A stretch of 64,000 bases of DNA from Cannabis sativa (lineage: Eukaryota; Streptophyta; Magnoliopsida; Rosales; Cannabaceae), in NCBI RefSeq assembly GCF_029168945.1, contig NC_083610.1, forward strand, positions 69,493,580 to 69,557,579, read 5' to 3'. Position numbers and translations under genes: made by a program. The notes beneath the pieces were generated by a model, which worked only from the letters and a program-made list of their open reading frames with translations, had not been told where the DNA came from and did no database searches. Every line of letters begins with the position of its first letter. The first letter of the stretch is position 1. Shown piece after piece: positions 11,128-21,168 of the stretch.

Positions 11128-12225
11128 TTGTCTTTTGATGAGAATGTTTCTCTAAATCGTTTTTGTCATATTGAATTTGTCTATGATCATGGTTCTAGTA
11201 GTTATTCGGTGAAGGAGTTAGAGGATCTCTACACTAATATAGATATTGAAGGAGAAGATGATGTTGTTACTGCGTTTGATGATGGCTCTAATTTATGGAA
11301 GAGTTCTGCTAAAAGTTCTTCATTTTGCTTAGCGTGCCTTGGCAGATTGTTTAGTGACCCGTATTCAACTTCAAATCAAACATGTTCCTATCGAAACTCA
11401 CTGCTTGTTCTGTAATAATGCCGCTGAAACCACCTACCACTTGATTCTTGGTTGCCCCTTTTCAAAATCCTGTTGGAATAGATCAGCAGTGACCCTTCCT
11501 CCATCAACTTGCACTAGTTTTTTGACTGGTTTACTGCTACGTGGTCTCGACAAAAAGGGGAAGCCATTGAAGAAATACTGATGGTTAGTTGGTCCATCTC
11601 GTTTGGAATAATCGTACATGTTCGTCCACGGAAGTTGTTTCTACGGCACATCAAACTCTTGGTCAATTAATGGAAGTTTGCTCAAAGCTGTTGCTTTGAA
11701 CCGCTGCATCTGAATTCAAATTGCAGCATCAACATCGACTTTTGGACAGAACCAGCAGACGGAATGATCAAGATCAATGTGGACAGAGCAACGTTCGAAG
11801 CCAATAATTCTTTTGGGACGGGTTTTATTGCTCGTGATTCTAAAGGAGTTGTCATTTTAGCTTCATCAACTTATTCGACTGGCTCCTCAAGTGCTCCCTT
11901 TGCTGAAATGATCAGCATCAAAGAAGCCTTAAGTTGAAAAAAGGCTTCCAACTTGTTGAATACTGTTATCGAGACGGACTGCCTTACTGTTGTTCAAGCT
12001 TTGCAAAATCTGGTGGATATGCCATCGTTGTTTGGAACCATTGTAAAAGATTACAAAGTTTTATTGTCTTCTTTTATTAATGTTACTATTTGTCATGTTA
12101 AGCGATCTGCTAACAAGGCCGCCCACTGTTTGGCTCGTGGCTCTTGTTATTGGTCTGATCGTAATTTTTCGGAGAGTACTCTTCCTAGTACTCTCAAGAC
12201 TTTTGTGATTGTGGATTTGAATTAA
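11128..12225 (+). pseudogene. LINE-type zf-RVT and RNase H remnant (5'-truncated)
   Basis: Fragments in several frames give the tail of a plant LINE ORF2 or a copy of it. The first is RALADCLVTRIQLQIKHVPI followed by HCLFCNNAAETTYHLILGCP (about 11330-11470), the zinc-binding zf-RVT motif. Then comes an RVT_3-type RNase H: WTEPADGMIKINVDRATFEA, GFIARDSKGVV, an in-frame stop at about 11935, ETDCLTVVQALQNL, and VKRSANKAAHCLAR (11953-12225). The N-terminal 60 or so residues (from 11128) are not recognised. An A-rich run at 12246-12266 follows the stop, as expected for a LINE 3' end. No clear target duplication. An unrelated RNase H-like host pseudogene is the alternative. Confidence 0.7.
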
Positions 12226-12266
12226 TAATATTATCCATTTCCATTCAAAAAAAAGAAAAAAAAAGA

Positions 12267-13549
12267 AATTATAAATTAATTTTAATAACTTCCTTAAATA
12301 ACTTATAATGAAACTATGTAGTATTTAAATATCATATGAATTACATTACAAAAAAAATAGAACAACACTAATCTTGCTAATAAGCTTTATAATAACTTTT
12401 TGTACTGTATTGTAATTTATTTATTTCTTAATTACATTTAACATTAACACAAAAGTTGTTAGAAAAAAAAAGTAACACAAACATATCTTAGACAACAAAA
12501 TAATACAAGATAATCTAAAAATCTATAAGTGAAGGTATGATTTTAAAGTTAAATATATATCTTAAATATATAAAATAAGTAACCAAATTTCAAATAGCTA
12601 AATATGTATAGGTTTAAGAAGAAATAATATCTAAGTGATACTTTATTTACATCAAAACTAATAAAATTGTTTTTTTAAACCAAGATTACAAAAAAATTTG
12701 GGAAGGGTGACATTCCCTTTTTTTAGGGGACTTTACACTATATACTAAAATTTTTAATTTTTTTACTTTATTATTGTGGAGCGAATTTTTTTTTCGAAAA
12801 TACTGTGTAAGTTTTATATTGTTTACTGTATCAAGTTTTCAAGGTTGTTCTACGGTTGTTTTTTCAGTTGTTCTACTATTGTTATAATTGTTCTGTTTTG
12901 TTGTTTTACGGTTGTTTTATAAAAAGACAGTATGTTTGTAAAAAATTCCGTGTCACAGTAAAATTATAAATTTTTATTTAAAATCTAATATTTTTGTAAA
13001 AACCTATTTTTCTATGAATTATTTTGAATCCATTAATATTGTTGACTTGCCCTTCGGTATTTTCATAAATAGAATTAATGAAAGTATTTTTCTAAATAAA
13101 ATTAATTTTATGTATAGAATTGAAAAAAAATACTTTTATTTTTAACAATTTTTGTGAAAGGAAAGGTGTATCTTTAACTTGAACCCTGAGTCAAATGGCA
13201 ACAAAAAAAATTCATAGGCACAATAATATAAAGGCAAAAGTTCTAAATAACTTGATTAGTAGGCTAATAATTTTTGATTTCATCATGATTCATGTGTGGA
13301 GATGAGACTATTTAATTTTCCATGAATATATTTTTATGAATACATTTTTTTTATTAATAGATTTATGAATACATTCTTATATGATATACCACAGAGAATC
13401 CATAAATGCAGCAAAAAAATTGTGGTTGCTAAGTCTTTTCCAGTTTGCTTGCTAGTCTTTTCCAGTTTGCTTGCTGTCTAGAAAATATTAATGTTGAACC
13501 CATTATAATTCAATGAAACACATGTTCACCATTTTAATATAATAAAAAA
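12267..13549. other. AT-rich spacer with short direct repeats
   Basis: No gene seen. About 12840-12920 carries four loose copies of a GGTTGTTCTAC/GGTTGTTTT phrase. 13432-13453 and 13454-13475 are a perfect 22-bp tandem duplication (AGTCTTTTCCAGTTTGCTTG...). The stretch 12715-12960 looks like a decayed mobile element, but I cannot define its ends. Confidence 0.5.
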
Positions 13550-13935
13550 TAATTTATAGTATAAATATTTAAATTTAATTTTTTATTGTAGATAAATATT
13601 TAAGTTTAATGATTAACGGTAATGATATCTACGTTATATTTTGAAAACTTCTGTAGATACTCATTAAGTGTAAAGTTATTATCTATGTGTTATTTTTTTA
13701 TTGGTATATTTAAATTGATTTTTAAATAAAAAAATCATTAATTTGAATCAATCAGGGACTATTATGTGATCTTTAACTTGACACTTAACGGCTTGACACT
13801 TAACGGTCAGATACTGATACCTACGAAAGTTTTAGAATATAACAAGTATTAATACCATCAAAAATTAAACTTATTCATCTATAACTGACAATTAAATTTA
13901 AATATTTATGGTACATATTAATCTATAATAAATTG
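13550..13935. mobile_element. MITE-like fold-back unit with long imperfect inverted repeats
   Basis: The left arm 13561-13660 (starting ATAAATATTTAAATTTAATT) matches the reverse complement of the right arm 13811-13910 over about 100 bp with small gaps. The loop contains a perfect 15-bp tandem duplication CTTGACACTTAACGG (13777-13791, 13792-13806). No coding capacity. The outer boundary and target duplication are unclear in this AT-rich context; a simple inverted duplication is the alternative. Confidence 0.6.
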
Positions 13936-14339
13936 TACTGGCTCTTAAGTCCTAACTTCATTTATTATTATTATTATATGTCTAACTAACATTAATAATT
14001 AATATATTATATATGGCAGCGTTGGAGTAGCCTTTACCATAAAATGCATCTATGTAATAAGAAATAATAATAAAAATAAAAAGAATGAGTATCTTTTTCT
14101 TCCACATACAATTTATTTTGTCCTTATATATAATTTATAATTTTCCATATATAATTTCTTTGTGTCCACATATAAGTAAAAGCTATAAATTTTTATATGT
14201 ATAACACACTCTCACTCAATTAAACTATTAAATCTTTACAAGTATTAATTATTGTTGTGGGAAAAAATTGCAAGCCCAAATAATTATAAAAAGCCAAAAG
14301 GTCTATTCTAAAAAAAAAAATACTATATATTCTATTAAA
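13936..14339. other. AT-rich spacer, nothing recognised
   Basis: AT-rich sequence between the fold-back unit and the minisatellite; no supported feature. Confidence 0.4.
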
Positions 14340-14839
14340 GATATATCACATAAAATGTTATATCCTAAATAGATAACTTATATATCTGAGATGGAATGAG
14401 ATACCACGGATGAGATAATATATCCCGGATAGGATAAGATATTTTAAATAGGATGACATATCTCAGATAGAATGACATATCATAGCTCAAATAGGATGAG
14501 ATCTCACAGATGAGATAATATATCTCGGATGGGATGACATATCTCGGATGGGATAACATATCTTAGATAGGATGACATGTCTAGGATGAGATGACATATC
14601 TTGGATGGGATGAGATACCATGGATGAGATCATATCTCAGATTGTATGACATATCTCATATGAGATAAGATACAGCGAATGAGATGACATATCTCAGATG
14701 GAATGAGATATTACATATGAGATGACTTAGCTAGGAAGGGATGACTTATCTCAAATGAGTGACATATCTCGGATGAGATGATGACATATCTCGAATGGGA
14801 TGACATGTCTCGGATGAAATGAGATATCACAAATAAGAT
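14340..14839. repeat. Minisatellite array, left part
   Basis: Degenerate tandem copies of a unit of about 19 bp, consensus GATGRGATGACATATCTCG. The array continues at 55262, because element B inserted within it. Open frames here (for example 14365-14559 minus) are repeat artefacts. Confidence 0.85.
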
Positions 14840-14844
14840 GACAT

Positions 14845-15354
14845 TGTTAGACTATATTATATAATATATGAAATATAGCATATATATAAACGATATGCAA
14901 TGCAGAAAAACTATAAACATATCGAAATGTATATGCAATGAAAGATCAAAAAATACCTCCAGCCATTGATCTTTGAACTTCAATCCCTGCGATAGCTTTA
15001 GTATTGGAGTTCAGACTTTCTCACTCTCCCAACTCTCTTTAGATGGAATTTGGTGAATAATCAGAATGAGTGAGGAGCTCGGGGACCAAGACCCTATATT
15101 TATAGGTGAGATACTCTATCAGTATGTGCGCCACATTAATTGTCAGAATATATTGACAATTAATTCAGGAAATCAAATCGGGTAATGAAAATAGAAATTT
15201 GACCATATATAGAATATTACATAATTGATTTTGTCCAAATTCAATGAATATAAAATATTCATTTATCAGAAAATCAATTATTTATTTTATTTCCTTAAAT
15301 AGAAATTTATTTCCTTAAATAGAAATATATTTCCCAAAATAAAATATTCTTATA
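14845..15354 (-). repeat. Element B 3' LTR (left copy)
   Basis: 510 bp, TGTTAGACTATATT at the left and ATTCTTATA at the right. It matches 54766-55256. The adjacent minus-strand ACCAAGTGGGAGAA (15355-15368) is the polypurine tract. Confidence 0.92.
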
Positions 15355-15654
15355 TTCTCCCACTTGGTCAGCATTTAAACTAAAACATTCAAACTCAACG
15401 TTCCTCATTATATAATAAATATACGAATCATAGCGACATGTTCTCATTATGAGTCGAGTATTATCTTCCATGTATTACAATACATTTACTATATAACAAT
15501 GTACTTTATGTGGCAATATACTTAAGTGAATAAACTCTAAACCTTATGTTTATTTAGGTCCTCTAAAATTTTCTCAAATATAAAATTAAGATGCGCATAA
15601 ATATGAGAAAAATCAAAATAAGAGTTTCATTGATAATAACTTTATTTGTACAAA

Positions 15655-16154
15655 TTACATAAGGGAACCAAGTCCCATGTTCTCTACATGATCCTTGAAT
15701 TTATGAGGTGGCAAGCCTTTTGTCATAGGATCGGCAATCATCAATTCAATGCTAATGTGTTGAATGACCACTTTATTTTTTTTATCATGTTCTCTAATAG
15801 CTAAGTACTTAATGTCGATGTGCTTTCTTCGACTTCCACTTTTGTTGTTCTTAGCCATGAAAACAGCAGTTGAATTGTCACAGAACATCTTCAACGACCT
15901 TGCAATGGAATCAACCACTCTAAGGCCTGAAATAAAACTCTTTAGCCATACACAATGTGATGTAGCCTCAAAACAAGAAACGAACTCAGTAGTAGTCAAA
16001 TTTTGTTTGTTATTCCTCCAGGACACAGCTCCACCAGCAAACATAAACACGTAACCAGATGTAGATTTACGTGAATCAGTACAACCAGCAAAATCTGAGT
16101 CTGAGTAGCCAACTACTTCTAGATTGTCAGTTCGTTCGAACATCCATTTGTAAT
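15655..16154 (-). pseudogene. Copia RNase H domain, element B (continuation across element C)
   Basis: Reads GYSDSDFAGCTDSRKSTSGY, FAGGAVSWRNNKQNLTTTEF, MFCDNSTAVFMAKNNKSGSR and HIDIKYLAIREHDKKN, ending DHVENMGLGSLM. After splicing out element C and one GTAAT, GTKDY joins KWMFERTDNLEVV in frame. The open frame extends artificially upstream into the LTR of element C; that part is not RNase H. Confidence 0.9.
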
Positions 16155-16828
16155 TGTTGACTTCGCTTTTAGCCAACGACAATGAGTCTTTTTGATAAGC
16201 GATAAATGATATGTCGTAATGAGAATATATAATAAAGTAATAACAAGACACATAAATTTTATAGAGGTTCAGCCCCGAGCAGTTCGGTAATAGCCTAGTC
16301 CTCGTTATTTGTATTGACTTAAGAATAAGGAAGAAGTTCCCTTTTCTTATAGCTCTTACAATAATATCTCTGTATATATAATTCTTAGATAGCCTTAGCT
16401 TACAGCGTTTCGGCTTATAATTTCTCGGTCCTTTGCCCAGTGAACATTCCTCACTATTTATAGGGCTGGAAACTTGAGGAGGAAGAGTTTCCTCTCTCGT
16501 TACAATGCGCATAAACAGAAAGATCGTGTGATCAATGCTGAATGGAAGGATCGTGGGATTGAGGCTGAATACACTGATAGTGGGATCGTGTGTATGCCAC
16601 ATCCACGTAAGTTGATCCCTGAGTTGTAAAGATTGAGCTGGTGACTCACGGTGCGTTAAGCTGAATTCGCTAAGTGTTGATCATTCTTCACGGCTCATTA
16701 AGTGTTCCATTCTGGATGTGCCAGCGAGGCATCCTACTCGGCATATTGATCCGAATAGATGCTCCAAGTAGAGTCCACGTGTCACCATTCTCGTGATGCC
16801 ACGTCAGAGTGCCAAATTTGGGATAATA
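16155..16828 (-). repeat. Element C 3' LTR (left copy)
   Basis: 674 bp, starts TGTTGACTTCGC and ends GGATAATA (TG terminus on the element strand mutated to TA). Same length as the other copy. The minus-strand CTTGGGGGGCAAA (16829-16841) is the polypurine tract. Confidence 0.93.
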
Positions 16829-17139
16829 TTTGCCCCCCAAGTCTGTACGGGACCTCTGAGGTTGCGTGTAGACTTATTCCGAACTGGCTCTGTCTTTGGA
16901 TGGGGACACGTGTCAAGCATGACCGTTCGAGATTCGATGTGAAGCTGACTGGGCGTCCCTTCGGTTTTCGGCTAATTAATGCTCTGACAATTAATATTTT
17001 GAAAATCTGAATTTCTCTCTCCACGGCTGACGGTTGCACTCGATTACTTTTGATTTCCCATATTCACTTTTGAGGCGGGAAGCCGAGGCGTCTAAGGTTC
17101 CTTTATGTACAGTTACCGTTTTGCCTATGAATACTCGGA
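16829..17139 (+). promoter_or_regulatory. Probable promoter region of the antisense gene of element C
   Basis: Single-copy element C sequence between the 3' LTR purine tract and the insertion point of element D, continuous with 27256 once D is removed. It is upstream of the apparent first exon of the antisense gene. No TATA box is convincing. Confidence 0.35.
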
Positions 17140-18085
17140 GTACTTGTAATGACCAGAATATTTAGTTATTATCTTCTAAAATAGTCTAGAATTCTCGATG
17201 TGGAAATAGTAATTTCATAAATATGTTACTTTATATAGTAGTACTAAACTAATATTATTTCTTTTTCAAATTAAGTAATTTTAGTTTTTTTTTAAAAAGC
17301 CCATAATAATAATAATTTTGGAAAATATTAGATTAGTTCAAGGTTGTGGTATCATTATATAATTTTATTTATGGACGAGATATATAAGTGGCAAATCAAG
17401 AGAGTATTGATTAGTTTAAGTGTTTGGTTGAGTTGAAAAATAATAATAATAATTAAAAAAAAATAGAATAAGTAGTATTATCTGTATGGGAGTTATGTGA
17501 GTAAAATGTGGGAATTAAGTTGAATTAGTCCAACTAGTTTTATGCGTAAAGATAGGAGGAGCCCACTATCTCATCATGAATTATTAAAGAATGAAATTTT
17601 ACACATTAAGCTTTTGAAGTTAATTAAACTTAAACTTTTGGCGGTCTTGGAGTGCACGTGTGGCACTCACATATATGAAGTACAAAAATTAATTAAAAAT
17701 GTTTAAATCATTATATCATGTGCTTGTTGTGACGTGTGCATGAGATAGTGTAGTCATCAAATGGTTAGCTACGTACATTGATAAGTAGGTTATGTGGCAA
17801 GAATGGAGTCAATTTCTCCATGACATACGAAGTTAAGGAAATTAGTTTCCATCTGTTACGCATTAAGGTTGATACTCAAGATTATGTGCATGAAATTTTG
17901 AAATAAACTATGGACCCTTTGAATGTTTCTCTAACCGATATCACATGAAGGATGAGTCTTGGAGGCTATGTGTCATCCTATGATTAATCCACTTACTTAT
18001 TAAGTAATTTTTTTAAACTTTAACCTTAGTTAATTAGTGTATGGTGGTATGGTTAAGAGTGAAGTATAGTTTAGTATTTAAGGCC

Positions 18086-18093
18086 TATAAATA
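18086..18093 (+). promoter_or_regulatory. TATA box of element D LTR
   Basis: TATAAATA within GGCCTATAAATAGAGCC; the 3' LTR has the same box. The start site would be near 18115-18125, leaving about 1.5 kb of R-U5 leader. Confidence 0.65.
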
Positions 18094-18464
18094 GAGCCTA
18101 GCTGAGCTAGCTCATTTCATTTTTCATCACTCACAAAGAAGCCAACACTGTCAAGAAAACACTTCCTAGACCTTGTTGATACTTAGACTAAAATCACCTC
18201 AAAGCTCCATAAACTTTTGTCATCCTTCTTTTCTCTTCTTCTATAGCCAATCACTTATTCTCCAAGAGCCAAGGCAGAACATCAACATCCTTCTCTACCC
18301 ATGACCACCACCATCCTCTCATAAATATATAAATACATATCCTTCATCATATCAGCATCACCATCACCATCATTTTACGTTCAAGTTTTAGTGCTCAACT
18401 AGCTCTTATTGGAAGCTAAGGTATATCATTTTATAATTTTGGGTTTCTAGATTCAAATTTAAGG

Positions 18465-18499
<35 letters not shown>

Positions 18500-18595
18500 C
18501 CTATAATCTGTTCTAATTAATAAGTGTAAAATCTAGGTTTATTATTTCTCAAAGATCTCTCTCATTGCAATCAAGGTTAAGACTCCACATTCGAG

Positions 18596-19321
18596 GTAAG
18601 GAAATTAAGTAGAAAAACATAAGTTTTCTGTATGTAATAACATTCATAGGAAGAGTGGGAATAGTAAAAGAGAAGTTAACTAAGGTCTTCTGCCTGACTC
18701 TTTATTGTTTGTTATTTAATGTACTGTAGAATATATATTTAAATAATATGTTTATAAGATTCATGTTATTTATGTATGTTTACAGTATTAGAGCATGGCC
18801 ATTGCTAAAGGTATATATTTAAATAATGTGTTTATAAGATTCATGTTATTTAAGTATGTATGTAAATAGTGTGTTTATAAGATTCACATTATTTAATTAT
18901 GATTGTTATGTTATTTAAATAATGTATAGTAGTTTGACATTATTTAAATTAGGCAGATTATAATTTATGTGACATGATTTGACCGAGAAGATAATGGTTA
19001 AATACTTGACTGTTGGGTCTATATGGTAGATAGGGGGCCATTTAGTAGTGGGTACGATTTTACTGAACCCAGCCCTCCGCCATTTTGTCCAATAGCTCGA
19101 GTTTATTTGCCAAAATTAGACTCGGGCGTAATCATTATTATGTGGTCTAGCTTAGAACCTAATTATTAGTGACTAGTGATATGATTAAGTTTATGTTTTG
19201 CTATCTGTCTAAATATTTGCATGTGCATTTTAATTAAGTTTTGTTTTTATTTATGTGACTACCTGACACACATTTCCTTACTGAGTTTAGTAGCTCACCC
19301 TTATCAAATTACCATGTGCAG
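18596..19321 (+). other. Candidate intron inside the element D LTR
   Basis: The donor TCGAG before GTAAGG (18596) and the acceptor CATGTGCAG (ending 19321) lie downstream of the TATA box. The unrelated Gypsy LTR at 56779-57929 has the same donor (TCGAG before GTAAGA, 57188) and an acceptor GTGTAG (57696). Inferred from sequence only. Confidence 0.4.
19033..19080 (+). other. Motif shared with Copia A and E leaders (element D LTR copy)
   Basis: Contains GGGGGCCATTTAGTAGTGGG, then TACGATTTTACTGAACCCAG. The second copy is at 26672-26720. Close to 46 aligned bases match element E at 48958-49002 at more than 80 percent by eye, in the same sense relative to transcription. Confidence 0.75.
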
Positions 19322-19614
19322 ACCAAGGTAACTGAAAGTCTAGAATGCCGGTGGCGAGTGGAACTTTGGACGCTTGTGTGTGAACTCGCTGAGGGCCATA
19401 TAACTGCGGGCGGTCTAGGGCGCTCTATTTATTTATTTACGTTATTAAACTTATGTCGCAATTATTTTAGTTATTAATTATTATGTCTTTGGTACGAAAA
19501 CTGGCCAGTTGTGAACATTTTCAAGTATTAAATAAAAATGCGACATTATATTTTTCCGCGTTTAACGCTTGTAAATAAAATTAATATTTTTATAAAAGTA
19601 CGGGCGTTACAGTT

Positions 19615-19627
19615 TGGTATCAGAGCC
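19615..19627 (+). other. Primer binding site of element D
   Basis: TGGTATCAGAGCC three bases inside the 5' LTR; the standard initiator-tRNA-Met site. Confidence 0.9.
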
Positions 19628-19771
19628 ACAGTTATATCGGTCCCGAACGTTCTCACGAGTTACACACATCAGCCAAAAAGTTTCTACTTGCCACCAAGTA
19701 AGTCCATTATATATGCTTGCATTTTATGTGTATTTTTTTTTTTTTTTGTAATTTCTAAATTGGCATTTTAC

Positions 19772-19807
<36 letters not shown>

Positions 19808-20122
19808 AGTACCAATATCCAAGTTTAGGTACTACCCATATGAAATATTTTTTTTACATATAAATATATTTCAAGTTAGTTTAAAATAAAATTTTTGGGT
19901 AAAATTTTAGAACTTGATGTTAGATAGCACCATATGACTCTTGAAAAAAAAAATGTGTGTCTTATTATTTTATGTGATTATTTATTTTATCTTTGAATAA
20001 ATAGAAATTATTTGTGAACTAGTTATGTAAGTATGGGCATTTTTTTTGAAAATAGTGATATCTTATTTAAGTTTATCTTCTTTTAGAAATTCTTAGAAAC
20101 AAACAAGGAACATTAGGAAATA
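19628..20122 (+). other. Leader of element D
   Basis: AT-rich untranslated stretch before gag with a run of about 15 T (19734-19748) and an A run of about 29 (19775-19803). No gene. Confidence 0.7.
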
Positions 20123-20797
20123 ATGTCTCCAAGAAGATCAATTCGAATCAACGGCAATAGAAACATCCACGTGGATGCAGCTCCAGCACCCGCAAGGGGC
20201 GAAGGCCGAGGTGATGGTCGACGCGGAGGCCGACGTGGAGGCCAAAGCGGTAGGGGAGGTAGACAAGGAGCATCGGTAGCACCGGTAGATGAAGTAGCAC
20301 TCGAACAACAACAAGCACCTCCCAATGCTCAAGCTGAGATACTCCGAGAAAACGCTCGTATACATGAGGAGCTAACTCAAGAAATTGCAAGGCTACGAGC
20401 TCAGAATGAGGAGTTACGCCGGAATCAAAATCCACCCGTTAGAAACCTAGCTCTTCAACCAGCTGCATTGAATCAAGAACCAATGCAACATTTTGAACCT
20501 GTGTACGAGCGATTCAGGAAACAACAACCACCAATATTCAATGGAAGCTCGGACTCACTTGAAGCTGAGGAATGGTTGCGCTCAGTGGAGTCCATATTAG
20601 AATATATGGACCTCAGTGATAGGGAAAGAGTATCCCGTGTCTTTGCCAGCCTACTTAAAAAGGATGCACGGATCTGGTGGGAAGTAGTAAGACAAAGTCG
20701 CAACATAACAACTATGACCTGGTTGGACTTTGTTGATGTGTTCAACAGGAAATACTACAGTGCCGCCATACCGCCGCAAAAGAAGATGAGTTTATGA
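20123..20797 (+). pseudogene. Gag N-terminal part, element D
   Basis: Starts MSPRRSIRINGN, followed by a Gly/Arg-rich stretch, a short coiled coil (NARIHEELTQEIARLRAQNE) and the chromoviral capsid start (RFRKQQPPIFNGSSDSLEAE, WLRSVESILEYMDLSDRERV, WWEVVRQSRNITTMTW). The frame shifts near 20780 in CGCAAAAGAAG: the correct continuation AKEDEFMNLRQNNLTVTEYA is in the -1 frame. It therefore ends at TGA (20795-20797). Confidence 0.9.
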
Positions 20798-21168
20798 ATC
20801 TGAGGCAGAACAATCTCACTGTCACGGAGTATGCTAGGCAATTTGACCGTCTGGCAAAGTTTGCACAAGAGATCGTACCAACCGAGGCCCTTCGGGTCAA
20901 AAGGTTCTTGAAGGGGATGAACCCCATGATTAAAAAAGATGTGAAAATCATGGTGGGGACCAACACAGTTTATGCTGAGGTGTTAGAAAAAGCTCTTGAA
21001 GCTGAGTTGCTCGAAAATGATATAAAGAAGGAGAATGCTGCTAAGTGGGAAGCCCGAAGAAACAATGGAGGAAATCAAGAGAATAAGAGAAAACACGAGG
21101 GAAATCACAGTAATGATCGTGATAAAAAGGGGAAAGCAAAGTGGTCCAAAATAACAACAATGGGGTGA
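20794..21168 (+). pseudogene. Gag C-terminal part, element D
   Basis: Continues gag in the -1 frame: NNLTVTEYARQFDRLAKFAQ, LRVKRFLKGMNPMIKKDVKI, then a charged, Lys/Asn-rich tail. A second -1 shift at about 21141-21168 moves to the pol frame just before the zinc knuckle. Confidence 0.9.

Larger units (their letters stand above)
17145..19611 (+). repeat. Element D 5' LTR
   Basis: 2467 bp, TGTAATGACCAG to CGGGCGTTACA. It contains a TATAAATA promoter (18086-18093), a (TA)n microsatellite, a candidate intron (18596-19321) and the motif shared with Copia leaders (19033-19080). Confidence 0.96.

Noticed and set aside
11128..11330. A separate host gene encoded by the first open frame before the LINE-like remnant
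   Set aside because: No recognisable domain, no further exons, and it runs into the zf-RVT remnant in another frame; it is reported only as part of that pseudogene.
14365..14559. Open frames in the minisatellite (also 55217-55591)
   Set aside because: The roughly 19-bp repeat translated; no coding signal.
15655..16602. A continuous 315-codon frame suggesting a fusion protein with RNase H
   Set aside because: The N-terminal half (from 16602 to 16155) is the LTR of element C; only 15655-16154 is RNase H of element B. A near-identical LTR frame is at 39693-40214.
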